A DNA stretch of 64,000 bases from Echinometra lucunter (taxonomy: Eukaryota > Echinodermata > Echinoidea > Camarodonta > Echinometridae), in assembly GCA_029962745.1 (NCBI GenBank), contig CM057162.1, forward strand, positions 22,929,402 through 22,993,401. The letters are read 5' to 3'. Both the position numbers and the translations under genes were made by a program. This document shows, piece after piece, positions 22,149 through 32,950 of the stretch; the first letter of the stretch is position 1; each line of letters starts with the position of its first letter. Under the pieces are notes generated by a model that saw only the letters and a program-made list of their open reading frames with translations, was not told the DNA's origin and ran no database searches.

Positions 22149-23452
22149 CAGGGAAAAAAATTCACGGGGGCGGTGGGCGAATTCGCCCCGGAAACGCCTG
22201 AAAGAGCTCCCGAAACGGGCCGAAAAAATGATTTCGGGGGCGACGGATAATTAGAAAATCACCCCCGAGAGTTCTTGGTGGGAATCGAGCAAGTCAGTTC
22301 CTGAACCAATCGCATTTTGGAGGAAGGTTCAGCACTGTTGGAAAGCTCTGATGAAGCACATGGCACATGTGCTTGATCATGCGTTCTTCCATCAGTTGCA
22401 TGAATTTTTTCCGCCAATGCGATTAGGACTGCCCATCGCATGAACTTTGGGGGCAATAATACAGCCAAGCTCTCGGTGAAAGCTTTTTTGGCTCAATTAT
22501 TCCATTGGTGTGCTACAGCTTTATACAAAACTTAATATACATCTTTCACGGTTAGTATTTTTCAAATCACGTGTAAGGAGACACTCATGAATATTCAAGT
22601 TAGATATGCATATTTATGAGCTTCAGATATGAATATCTATCACCTTCAGATTTGTGAATATTCATAAGCACCTCCACATACGTGTGGTGCTATAGTTACA
22701 ACTTTAGATAAAAAATAATATACATCTTTATTGGTTAGTGATTGCACAATCAGCGAGGTAGATGATGCTCATAAATATTCACACCAGATATGAATATTTA
22801 TGAGCACACCTACATGTACATAGAAATGGATCATTCTTGCAATAACTCAGTAACCATATGATGGATCAACTTCAAGCTTGGCTCATGTATGCATATGGGA
22901 GGGATAATGGTCGATCAAATTTTTTGGTCTCAAGGTCAAAGGTCAAAGGTCATAGAGGTCATGTAGATAGAAATGTATTGTTGTTGCAATAACTCAATAA
23001 CCATTTGACAGATCAACTTCAAAATTGCATCATGTATGTATATGGGAGGGACAATGTCTGAATAAATTTGGGGAACTCAAGGTCAAAGGTCAAAGGTAAT
23101 AAATGTCATTTTGTACATAGAAATGGTTCCTTCTTGCGATAACTTAGTAACCTCTTGACGGATCAACTTCAAACTTGGCTCATGAATGCATATGGGAAGG
23201 ACAATGACCTGATTAGATTTTGGGGACTCAAGGTCAAAGGCCAAAGGGTGATAGAGGTCATTATATACATGAAACTTGCTTGTTCTTGTGATAAATCAAC
23301 AAATCTGTGAAGTTTAACTTCAAACTAGCCCCCGAAAATAGTAGCCCCCGAAATGGGAAAAGTAGCCCCCGAAAGTTGAAAAAGTAGCCCCCGAAAAATT
23401 GTATAAAACTCGAAATGGAGCCCCCGAAATAAAAATATTAATTTTTTCCCTG
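22149..23452. mobile_element. non-autonomous hAT element (1.3 kb)
   Basis: The 8-bp duplication ATACTATC lies on both sides (22141-22148; 23453-23460). The ends are CAGGGAAAAAAATT and AATTTTTTCCCTG, matching the CAGGG consensus of hAT elements. Subterminal GCCCCCGAAA motifs recur five times on the right (23328-23430) and in both orientations on the left. The middle (about 22830-23325) is not transposase but three tandem units of the AGGTCA/GGATCAACTTCAAACTTGG repeat, so the element has captured or contains that repeat. Confidence 0.85.
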
Positions 23453-23584
23453 ATACTATCTCAAGAATCGTATTGGGTACAATTTGGTGCTAGTATGCAT
23501 CACCACAGTGAGACACATTGATAAGATTTTGGATTTAGTACATGTAGGTCATAGTTGAAAGGTTGTGAGGTCGTTTCAAAATAT

Positions 23585-23751
23585 CTGGGGAGCATTTCAT
23601 GAAAGGACTTGTCGGATGTTTTATCCGACCAAGACTGTTTTATCCGACAGTTGCCTTTAGTAATGATGCTTCTCAGCCAACCAAAATCAAGGAAAGATGT
23701 CAGATCTGGCAGTTTGTCAGATGACATATGTTAATGAAATGCCCCCAGGTG
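23585..23751. mobile_element. foldback MITE (CTGGGGAGCATTTCAT)
   Basis: CTGGGGAGCATTTCATGAAA on the left; AATGAAATGCCCCCAG on the right. Internal pairs of GTCGGAT/ATCCGAC and a CAGCCAACCAAAATC core. It sits inside the AGGTCA-rich host repeat, interrupting a recurrent TTTCAGGTTTTAGC phrase. Confidence 0.75.
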
Positions 23752-24080
23752 TTTTTTAGCTTCGTTTATGTGATATCCCTAGAATCACCTTAGGTACAAC
23801 TTGGTGCTACAGTGTATTGTGCTTCACCATAGTGAGGCAAATTGGACTTTAGGTCAAGGGTCGTAGAGGTCCATATACACAAAATGAAAGTTCTTTAAAA
23901 AAAACAAACAAAAAAACAACAACTATATTTCAACTTTTTTGTATGCATGACTATGAGGAGACAAATTCATCAAACTTTGAGGTTGCTACATGTACATGTA
24001 GGTCAGAGGTCAGAGAGGTCAATATGTACATGGATTTTTTTTACTGCATTATCGCAATAATCAAAAACAGTTTGAGCCAT

Positions 24081-24710
24081 GAACTGAAATGAATTATAGG
24101 CAGAGATAGGAGATACAGTGGCATGCAGTCCCATTCATAATGAAATGTTTATTTTTTCATTTATTTTCAGTCATCTAATGCAAAATCAAATGAACCCCCT
24201 TCTTTTTCAGAGAGTAAAACTTACATTATATGTGCACCTGTCAGAGATTTTCAGAACTTTGCATGTTCTCATAAATACTGCATACATTTTCATGGAAATC
24301 TATTTTGAGAACAACTGTGTTTTTTAATGCAGGTCATTCTCTATACTTAGACATGAGTCCTATGAAATAACACAAATTTTGTGGAAACTTTGATGATCAT
24401 TGCTCTCTGAAAAACCAACATTATGGTACATGTAGTCACAGTAGTGGCTACATTAAAGTTTTCTTAAATTGTATGTAGGAGGGATATCGGCCTGTTCTTA
24501 GAATATCATGTGTTTGTTTGAATTCAGTATGGTGCTTGTGATATTTAAACTATGTGGATGTCGGGCTAATTTCTTTGGGCAGTATCATAGGTCATGCAAT
24601 GCTAGATCTGACTTCTTATCTGCCTCAGCACATTGTCACGCTCTCTTAAATAGGACATTGATATTTGACATCAGTCAGGGTCTAGTTCTTGACAGGTTTT
24701 AAGAAACATA
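24081..24710. other. intergenic
   Basis: No gene or element can be supported. Ordinary AT-rich sequence. Confidence 0.45.
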
Positions 24711-24824
24711 GGTCCCATTTACACTCACTTTCTAGAGCGCTCTAGCCTGGAACACTCTAACGTAAGTGTAAACAGACAAACCTCTCCAAGAAGCACTCCT
24801 CTAGACCACCTAAAAGTGGTGCCA

Positions 24825-25230
24825 GGTAAAAATGTCAGAGGTAAAAATGTCAGAGGAAAAAATGTCAGAGGTAAAAATGTCAGAGGTAAAAATGTCAGAG
24901 ATAAAAATGTCAGAGGTAAAAATGTCAGAGGTAAAAATGTCAGAGGTAAAAATGTCAGAGGTAAAAATGTCAGAGGAAAAACTGTCAGAAGTAAAATGTC
25001 AGAGGTAAAAATGTCAGAGGTAAAAATGTCAGAGGAAAAACTGTCAGAAGTAAAATGTCAGAGGTAAAAATGTCAGAGGTAAAAATGTCAGAGGAAAAAC
25101 TGTGAGAAGTAAAATGTCAGAGGTAAAAATGTCAGAGGTAAAACTGTCAGAAGTAAAATGTCAGAGGTAAAAATGTCAGAGGAAAAACTGTCAGAAGTAA
25201 AATGTCAGAGGTAAAGGTGTCAGAGGTAAA
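24825..25230 (+). repeat. 15-bp minisatellite, left arm
   Basis: About 27 units of GGTAAAAATGTCAGA. The first 10 or so are nearly exact; later ones alternate with 13-15 bp variants containing AAACTGTCAGA. The period-15 region gives a spurious repetitive peptide in several frames. Confidence 0.95.
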
Positions 25231-26382
25231 AAAAATTAAGGTCAGAGGTGTGTCAGATTTGGAAATGTTTAAGTGACATGTTTCAGGTACGAATATTAAA
25301 TTATAGAAATGATGGGGAGTGCGATATATTCAAATATTTTCTGTAAACATACTGTGTCTACTAATTGAATGCCCTTCTCTTGGCCATTTGGAAATAACGG
25401 TTGTGGTGCTGGCGGGGTGAACGTTCTGGTATGCGCGCATTGCCCTCGTTTTCACCGCGGAGACAGGCATTGTAAAAACAATGGTGGGAAAAAACTGGGT
25501 TGGTAACATGAGTAGCTGACCACATACATTCCACATGAGTGCGCAATTTAAATATGCACATTCCTCTTCATAAGCTCCCCCCCCCCCCCCCCCCCCGCCC
25601 TACTCCAATCAAGCGTGGTATACGTGAACGAATGCTTCAATATTATTGTCCTCAAACGTAAGGAAGAATAGAAGTAAGCGAAATTGAATCTTTAATTCGA
25701 TCTATTTCTCGACCTTTTCTATTATTTCATCCAATACGTTTCGGAATTTGCAACTTTTAAAAAGAATTATTCAATTAGATAATTGTGTTAGCATAAGCAA
25801 AACATCAAACGTGGATATCCCTTCTTAAGTTCATCTACCATTCGGTCAATCCACTTAAGATCTTAAATCATTTAGATATTATCTTGTAACTTAATTAATC
25901 TCACAAAGAAAATAATGCACATCATCCCATGCTACATTTCTTACCCAAAAGGCGCGATTTATTTATCGCTTGTTGAAATTGTCACAAATATGTTTCACAA
26001 TGCAATGCATGTCAAGCAGCCAAATCTTAAACACAGAGAGGGAACTGGGCATTCGTTTGCTGCTATTTTTGGAGTCAGCTAAACAAGTTTCCGAAAGATC
26101 AAAACACTGTTGGGCAATGCGCACATACCAGGATGTAAATTCTCCCGAAAACAAGATTGGTCTCATTAGCTGGTTATGAATGGGGCAACATTATCACTTT
26201 AACATCAAATGAGTAAGGCAGGAAGGCCATTCAAGTGACTGAACATATACACATTTAAAGAGAGCAGTATTATTGTGATCACTCCATTTATACAGTATCC
26301 ATTCTTTTTTAAATATCTCGTGCTCTTCCTAATTTCAAATTCAATATTCTTACCTGTAACACGTTCACTTCTGCATTTTCAG

Positions 26383-26831
26383 AGCTGACATTTTTATCTC
26401 TGACATTTTTACCTCTGACATTTTTACCTCTGACATTTTTTCCACTGACATTATTACCTCTGACATTTTTACCTCTGACATTTTTACCTCTGACATTTTT
26501 AACCTCTGACATTTTTATCTTACATTTTTACCTCTGACATTTTTACCTCTGACATTTTTACCTCCGACATTTTTACCTCCGACATTTTTACCTCTGACAT
26601 TTTTACCTCCGACATTTTTACCTCCGACATTTTTACCTCCGACATTTTTACCGCCGACATTTTTACCTCCGACATTTTTACCTCCGACATTTTTACCTCC
26701 GACATTTTTACCGCCGACATTTTTACCTCCGACATTTTTTCCTCCAACAATTTTACCTCCGACATTTTTTCCTCTGACATTTTTTTCTCTGACATTTTTA
26801 CCTCTGACATTTTTACTTCTGACATTTTTAC
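26383..26831 (-). repeat. 15-bp minisatellite, right arm (inverted)
   Basis: About 29 units of the same minisatellite in opposite orientation (TCTGACATTTTTACC on the + strand). In the middle of the array most units carry the variant TCCGACATTTTTACC, which is absent from the left arm. The two arms have therefore been homogenised separately. Confidence 0.95.
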
Positions 26832-27186
26832 ACCGAACCTTAAAAGTGGTCCAGAAGACCACCTCATGATGTGGTCTTCTAGCACGCTCTATAACTGCTC
26901 CAGCATGCCGTGTAAACAGAAAATGGTCTACAATGGGAAGTGTGTGTCACCGTTCTGCTTGAAATATCGATTGCGTGTGCGTGTATGCTGGTCAGGGACG
27001 GTTTGAATTCCGTGTGAATTGACCCACCGACCTGTGCTGCATAGCATCACGAGTGGTTACTTTACGGATGCTGAAGCTTACCATGTTGGAGCGCTCTGTC
27101 GAAGTAAAGTGTAAACAGACGCTAAGCGCTCCCCGCTGGAGCGCTCCAGTGGGGAACGCTCTAGAAAAGTGAGTGTAAAAGTGGCC

Positions 27187-28443
27187 ATAGATTCTAGATT
27201 CCAATTCTGAATGCAGACATGAATTACATTATTCATTTATTTATTTCCTTGTTATTGGGTGGACTGCCCTTTCAACTTATACATGTAGTTGGGTTGCAAA
27301 GAGTTGAACAAAACAGGTACAAAACAGTACAGGTATTTATAAAAACAAAGTGAAAGGATGAAGGGAACAATAGATGGAACATACATGTATGAGATAAAAC
27401 ACTAAGTACATGTAACTCTAATGAATTAATGTATAGTAGGTTATACTGTAGATGACAAACCTACCAGTATATCTGTAAGCACCATTGAAAGTCAATACAT
27501 TTTTGCTGTGTTTTGAATCATCTCATGTTTCCATTTGACCCCAAAATCTTATAAACAGGAAGTTCTTCCTGCTATTAAATTTCCTTTTTAAAAATCAGAA
27601 AAAAATAGCGAAATAAGATTGATGAAAATCTCCAGGAAGAAAAAAAAAAAAGATCCAAAGGGCAAAGAAAAGGTTCAAGGAAACGAAGCCCCACGAAATA
27701 TTTCAGGATATTCTGAGAGGTTTACTGAACTCATGCCCAATAAACCATAAGATTTCCAATAAAAGTGTCAGAGAAAGGTAATAAAGCTAAGATAAAATAC
27801 ATCTTCTCAATGCGATATGAGCATTGCCTTCATTCTTGAAACGTGACTTACATGTACTATGAGGACTCGATTACCATGTTTATTTTATTTTTTTCTTATA
27901 TTTATGGATGCTTCATTCCTGTGTTTGTGAGGTGTATGATGAAGTATTTGAGTCACCTACTATTTTCTTACGTTCCATAAATGTCAAAATGCAGCTTGCA
28001 TATGAATAAATAGGGGGCGAAGGTTTCACACAAACAAAAATATCTATGTCAAGTGCTATATTTAGTACATGTACATGTATTTGAAAGTAGTTCAGAGTTT
28101 TTTTCATGTTATATATATTTTAATCTGGAAAAATGTTATTTTACCTTCATAGTTATGATTTTCTGGTGCTGAAAAGTAAAGGTTTTGTTGTTGAAATAAA
28201 CACTCTCTCCAACTAAAGCTTGGTGCTTTGCTCATGTACAAGTCCACAAGTTGCTTCACATTATTTAGAGAATATTTTCATTTATATTTACGGTAGTTCT
28301 TTATTCTTACGGAATACTCTACATCAACAGGTAGGAAAACATTTCATCTTTCATCATACTTCACTAATTCTGTGAGTGTTGGTTTCCTTTAAAAACAAAT
28401 AAAAGGGCATAGAATCAGCCGTCTTTTTCCCTTTTGGTTTTCA
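27187..28443. other. intergenic
   Basis: AT-rich, with a poly-A near 27638-27650 and TACATGTA strings. No gene, RNA or clear inverted repeat. Confidence 0.45.
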
Positions 28444-29236
28444 CTTTTTATGCCTCCGCCCACTGAAGGTGGGTGCCGGAGGTGTTATGTTTTCAGGTTG
28501 TCCGTCCGTCCCGTTTTCGTTCTCGCGATAACTTCAGAACCATTTGAGGGATCGGCTTCAAACTTGGGTCATGTACATGTATGCATTTGGAAGGGAAAAT
28601 GATCTGGTTAGATTTGGGGGTCATGAGGTCAAAAGTCAAAGGTCATAGAGGTCATATGAAAATGGCTGTTCTCACGATAACTATTTGAGGGATCGGCTTC
28701 AAACTTGGCTCATGTATGCATTTGGAAGGAAAAATGATCCGATTAGATTTGGGGGCTCATGAGGTCAAAGCTCAAAGGTCATAGAGGTCATTATATACTT
28801 GAAAATGGCTTTTCTCGCGATAACTAAAGAACTATTTGACGGATCGGCTTCAAACATGGCTCATGTATGCATATGGGAGGAACAGTGATCTGAGTAGATT
28901 TTGGGGTCATGAGGTCAAAGGTCATAGAGGTCATTTGATGGATCAACTTCAAGCATCATGTATGCATATGAGAGGGACAGTGATCTTATTAAAGTTGGGA
29001 GTCACAAGATTAAAGTTCAAAGGTTATATTGTATACATGAAAATTGCTCGTTCTCCAATTACTTAAGAACCATTTGATGCATTAACTTCACATGTGGCTA
29101 ACACAGTGTCATTTGAATAGAACCATTTTATCTAGAATTTTTGTATTCTTAATGTATCGTAATACATTTCCCATTATTAAAAGTGATGATCTGGCAAAGG
29201 CAGAGGCGCATGGTTGAGGATTCATCTACATGTAGT
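28444..29236 (+). mobile_element. dispersed TTTATGCCTCC repeat, expanded copy
   Basis: Starts CTTTTTATGCCTCCGCCCAC and ends with GAGGATTCATCTACATG. Inside, the phrase GCTTCAAACTTGG (or close) followed by CATGTATGCAT and a GGTCAAAGGTCATAGAGGTCA block recurs about four times (28553, 28692, 28843, 28940) with spacings of about 100-150 bases. A second family member lies within the JAK-like intron. Confidence 0.8.
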
Positions 29237-29353
29237 TTAGAATTTCCACTTTCGGAATTCGATAGAAAACGTCATGAAAAATGGTAATTATATTGATAAA
29301 TTTTGAGGTACAGGTATAGTTTATTTTACTTGAAGTGGTAAGTATTAGTACAC

Positions 29354-29960
29354 TGTTTGATACTGTATACGCCAATATTTTGGGTACAGATATTTTCGCG
29401 AATCACAGGCTCACAGACATTTTCGCAAGTTGTTAATTTCGCAAGCACAAGAGCAAGACCTGCAGTAAACTTATTTGTACATGAAAGAGCCATATCGGCA
29501 GATCTGGAGGATTTGTTTTTTGATTATTTTTTGCAAATACCATCACACTCGTAGCTCGCGATAAACAAAAAGAGCCGTCATAAAAACCCATGATTTCTTG
29601 ATTTATAGCGCGTTTTCGGCGACTCTCTTTCTTACCACCCCACTAAAGCCCCGAACGCTTTGGAAAAATGGCAGCGATTCTGCATTTTTGGTAGCAGAAA
29701 TGGGCTTCTTGTAGGGGTTTTTGAGGTGACCATGTACGGAGCTAACTTGTGGTGAGTGACAATTTCTCGCTGCGTTACTGGTATTTCATGCTACACATGG
29801 AGAAGGACTGCTGCACTCTCCGCATGCACTTGCATGGCAATGGCAACAATGTGCCGATGACGCTGATCCGAGAAGCAAATGTACGTGCGGATATTTTCGC
29901 GTGTTGTTAAATTTGCGATAAGTGAGTGATTCGCAAAATTCGTGAAAATAAAACCACTGC
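29354..29960. repeat. inverted-repeat cluster with GATATTTTCGCG motifs
   Basis: ACAGATATTTTCGCGAA near 29386, GCGGATATTTTCGCG near 29887 and the complementary TTCGTGAAAATA near 29940 form a diffuse inverted arrangement. A fragment with TTCGCGAAAAATATCTGTACG lies near 62988. Probably a decayed DNA element; boundaries not resolved. Confidence 0.4.
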
Positions 29961-30659
29961 GAAAATTTCAGCTCATGCAGTAATTTGTAAGCAGGGCTGC
30001 TTGTGGTAGGTACCACTGGGTACTGTTAATGTGGAATATTTCACACATTTCGCATGGCACGACATATGCGCAAAAATAAAACCGGGCAAAACATTTTGTT
30101 TATTTCGCAAGTGAATACAATTATCCTACAGGTAACTCCACGAAAAGTGAAATGCGCGATTGTGTTTAACTCGGCTGAGTGTGAAAAAGCAATCTAGCAT
30201 GAACATTTCCACTTTCATTGTAGTCCGTACATATCCTGATACACATTCTGGAGTTTCTAACCTTGGCTATACATTTACGTGGATTTTCTCTGTACTCGCA
30301 GTGACAAGGTTTTTATTCTCTTTTGCATTTTGTGTTAATATGCACTTGTCTTTTTGAAAAATTCCCAGGTTTACTTCATCAGCTTGAAATTCTTTCACAT
30401 TTGAGACGGAATGTAAAAATGATTTCAAAATCAATGTCATCTACATGTAAGTAATGTGTGCAAAGCATTTTTGTTGTTGGGTATTATGGGTAAAGCTTTT
30501 TTCATACAAACAAGGAAACAAATTTTGTTTAAAATGATGGAAACCATGCAGTTAATTGTTTCCCCATGTTTGTAATAGAAGGTTGCTTCATCAATTTAAA
30601 TTGTATCATACCAGTCACTGCCCTTTGGCAAAATACTAATCTACATTTAACACTTCATC
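29961..30659. other. intergenic
   Basis: No supported gene. Short open frames lack domains or splice context. Confidence 0.45.
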
Positions 30660-30810
30660 CAGGGCCCCATGTCATAAAACTTATTAGTAACAACTGCCAC
30701 ATTTCTATAACAATTTCGCCCTCAGCCAATCAGATGCAAGGATTTCGGCAGCTTGTAACAGTTATTGCAACTTGTTATGGATAACAAGTTTTGTGAAACG
30801 GGGCCCAGGT
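30660..30810. mobile_element. foldback MITE (GGGGCCC ends)
   Basis: CAGGGCCCCATGTCATAAAA at the left pairs with the complement of TTTTGTGAAACGGGGCCCAG at the right. The loop core CAGCCAATCAGATGCAAGG is shared with 21003. Ends with CCCAGGTGT, as do the MITEs at 21003 and 63461. Confidence 0.8.
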
Positions 30811-32200
30811 GTTAAATGGGTAGGGTACCTGGTATAGGATATGAAAGTCATTGTGATTTGTTTAGCATTGTGAGCCATGCCTATATTTATGCACACAAGG
30901 CTTAAAATGAATTTCATTTTCTAAATTACTGAATCAATGATGTCCAATTTATTTTTCCTGTCTATTGTTATCAAGTACACCTGGGGTGGTATTCTGAACA
31001 CCGTTTTAACTGTGTTTTAAGTTCTGTTATAACTTCTGTTTTAAGTCATTGATTTACAACACCGCTAAAACAGACTTTAAACGGTATTCTGAGAACTGTT
31101 TTAACGGTGTTGTAAGTCATCAAAGCCACACCCACCACAAAGATATTATCCAATTGGGAAAGTCGTTAGAGAGGAGTCTAAGCTGACTCAACCAATAAGA
31201 TCGCTCCCTGGGGAAGGGGTGCGTGAAATGCGTGAACTTATATATTCGTGTTGTAATGAGTGCATTAGTTTGCGCTTAGTTTCTTGCTTTAATATTCAGA
31301 TGTGATGATGTGACAGAAAGTGCAAATCATGATATTATCGCAGACAATTGCCAAATTTCCCCACCCGAGGCAAAAATTCTTTCGAAATGTTGTTTTGGGA
31401 ATAAAAGCAAAGTTTATTTGATCTCGTTATCCCCCTCATTCCAACCAGAAACATTTATGAGCGAGAAAAATTGCCGCCATGGCATACCGCATGCAAAGTT
31501 AAAACACCTCCCACCCTGTTTTATCTCATGAGCATGAAATGTCAAGCGAAAGAGTTAAAACAGGAGAAGGGGGGGGGGGTGGCTGGACTGGGGAGCTTCA
31601 CCCCAAGAGCCCCAGTAACATTACTCTCATATTTTTGATATGTTGTGTTGACAAAATAACTGGCTTAGTGGTAGTAATCGTCCTTGGGGGAAGGATACTT
31701 CAAATGATCAAACAAGCCATCTTGCTCAGGCCTACCAACCATTCTGAATTTGGAGGAAAGGATCTGAATTCCAAACTCTTGCTTCGATATGATTTTCCTA
31801 CTTTTCGTGATAAATTTACTACTTACTCATATGGGAAATGCTGTTTCTTTCCTAATTTTGAGCAAAATCATCCCCATTTTTCAGTCAGAAAGGTTGGGAG
31901 GTCTGCTTGCTCTAAAGGGAACTCAGGGACAGCATCCCTATGATACCCCAAGGTGAAAAATGAGATAATTTGAATTATTTATTAAAATTGGAAGGATTAG
32001 GGGCAGCAGGGTAAAGTGCCCCTTTGATTGAATTAATGCCCTGAAAATTAGATATACAGTATACAATGTTGACTTTTTAAGAAACATATATGCACACCAT
32101 CCCGTAATCTCTGTTCAATCACTGATTGACTAAGACTTAATATTCCCATATCCAGAGTCCAGACTCATCAGTTGAATAACGTTTTGCATTGGCTGTGTCT
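30811..32200. other. intergenic with decayed MITE pieces
   Basis: Near 30983-31110 a left MITE-like end (CTGGGGTGGTATTCTGAAC) is followed by repeated GTTTTAA and GGTGTTGTAAG phrases in both orientations, but no matching right end is seen. A G run is at 31569. An open frame at 31539-31943 (134 codons) starts in this simple sequence and shows no recognisable domain, so I do not call it a gene. Confidence 0.4.
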
Positions 32201-32204
32201 AATG

Positions 32205-32295
32205 GGGTGTTGCAAGAAAGTTGCAGTCAATTGCAAATAATTGCTAATTTTGAAACAACCATTCTGATTGGCTATCACAATATTTAACGCCTCTA
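32205..32295. mobile_element. MITE fragment related to 61568-61722
   Basis: Carries GGGGTGTTGCAAGAAAGTTG, CAATTGCAAATAATTGC and ATTCTGATTGGCTATCACAA, the same order of motifs as the complete element at 61568. Only one half is clear. Confidence 0.4.
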
Positions 32296-32319
32296 TGCTC
32301 TTCCAAAGGACTTTGGATA

Positions 32320-32535
32320 TTATTACCCTGGCTTTAAAGCCCGGCAGCCATTGCAGCGCACAAGCATTTCAAGGAATCAATTCCTGCTAGGTACCCATTT
32401 ACCTCACCTGGCTCAAGTGTGGCAAATGTAGATAAATGTCTTGCCGAAGGACATTAGTGCTGCGGCAGGGATTCGAACCCTGTACCTCGTGGTTCAAAGT
32501 CCGGAGACTTATCCTCTGGACCACAACACCTCTAC
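32320..32535 (-). mobile_element. tRNA-derived SINE
   Basis: On the minus strand a tRNA-like head has an A box TGGTCCAGAGG (32513-32523) and a perfect B box GGTTCGAATCC (32469-32479). The body that follows reads CGGCAAGACATTTATC and then GGTAAATGGGTACC toward 32350. Internal polymerase III promoters of this form typify tRNA SINEs. The head does not fold into a clean tRNA, so it is not a functional tRNA gene. Confidence 0.7.
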
Positions 32536-32620
32536 ATGTACACACATGTACATGTACAATGAATGCTTTTGCATTATTCTGAATTCAGTAAATTAAAATT
32601 TTGTTTGAGAGTACTGTATA

Positions 32621-32950
32621 TTAAAGACGCTAGGTCGGTGGGCTTTCATGGGGAATTTGACACCATGGGTGCTTACCCAGGAACAGGTGTTGTCCATCAC
32701 TGTGAGTTTTATGACCAACAGACCTTATGTAATGCTCTGTATACTTCACCCTTTCCCCATATGGCAAAGTCATTATCTCACTTTCCCTGGCCCGAGAATG
32801 CCCCAAAGCAGGCCGAAGAATGTTTGTGGTGGGACAGCTTGTTTTGCTGTGCTCCAGAAATGTAGCTCTATTACAGGTATTTTTCACAAAGTCTGGTGTC
32901 AGCAAATTATGATCCATTCCCCATGATAGCCCATGACCTAGCGTCTTTAA
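32621..32950. mobile_element. TTAA-flanked MITE (AGACGCTAGGTC)
   Basis: Left TTAAAGACGCTAGGTC pairs with right GACCTAGCGTCTTTAA. The inverted similarity runs about 35 bases, through CATGGGGAAT. TTAA is at each outer edge, so a TTAA-target element is likely. The open frames across it (both strands) are by-products of the repeat. Confidence 0.75.

Larger units (their letters stand above)
20884..24080 (+). repeat. AGGTCA-rich tandem repeat, broken by four insertions
   Basis: Begins TGCCTCCCACGTAAGGTGGT, the start of the dispersed TTTATGCCTCC family, and continues as diverged units with ATTTCAGGTTTTAGCC, a TTCAAACTTGGTGCT phrase (about 21858 and 22015) and GTAGGTCAGAGGT. The host repeat is interrupted at 21003, 21164, 22149 and 23585 by other elements, so it is older than all of them. 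Confidence 0.65.
24821..26840. mobile_element. foldback transposon with minisatellite arms
   Basis: A 2020-bp insertion flanked by a perfect 10-bp duplication, TAAAAGTGGT (24811-24820 and 26841-26850). Its arms are inverted arrays of a 15-bp unit: GGTAAAAATGTCAGA on the left, its complement on the right. The core (about 25240-26380) is non-coding on inspection and includes a poly-C run (25569-25596). Drosophila FB elements likewise have long inverted repeats built of short tandem units and 9-bp duplications, so this is an FB-like structure; homology to FB is not claimed. No transposase is present. Confidence 0.8.
24711..27186. mobile_element. TIR element hosting a foldback transposon
   Basis: The outer ends read GGTCCCATTTACACTCACTT on the left and, complementary on the right, GGCCACTTTTACACTCACTT. 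Both are followed by TCTAGAGCG and further GAGCGCTCCAG-type motifs. ATA lies on both flanks. Without the internal insertion the element would be about 450 bp. A truncated relative starts near 61412 and shows the uninterrupted arrangement. Confidence 0.75.

Noticed and set aside
24816..25067. Repetitive open frame (GKNVRGKNVR-like) in the minisatellite, and its counterparts at 26309-26885
   Set aside because: It follows directly from a 15-bp repeat with no stop in some frames; several frames and both strands are open at once, and no initiation or splice context exists.
24825..25230. Regularly spaced short repeats resembling a CRISPR array
   Set aside because: Units are contiguous 15-mers with no unique spacers, and the DNA is eukaryotic.
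31539..31943. 134-codon frame as a host gene
   Set aside because: It begins in a G-run region, lacks splice sites that make sense, and has no recognisable domain.
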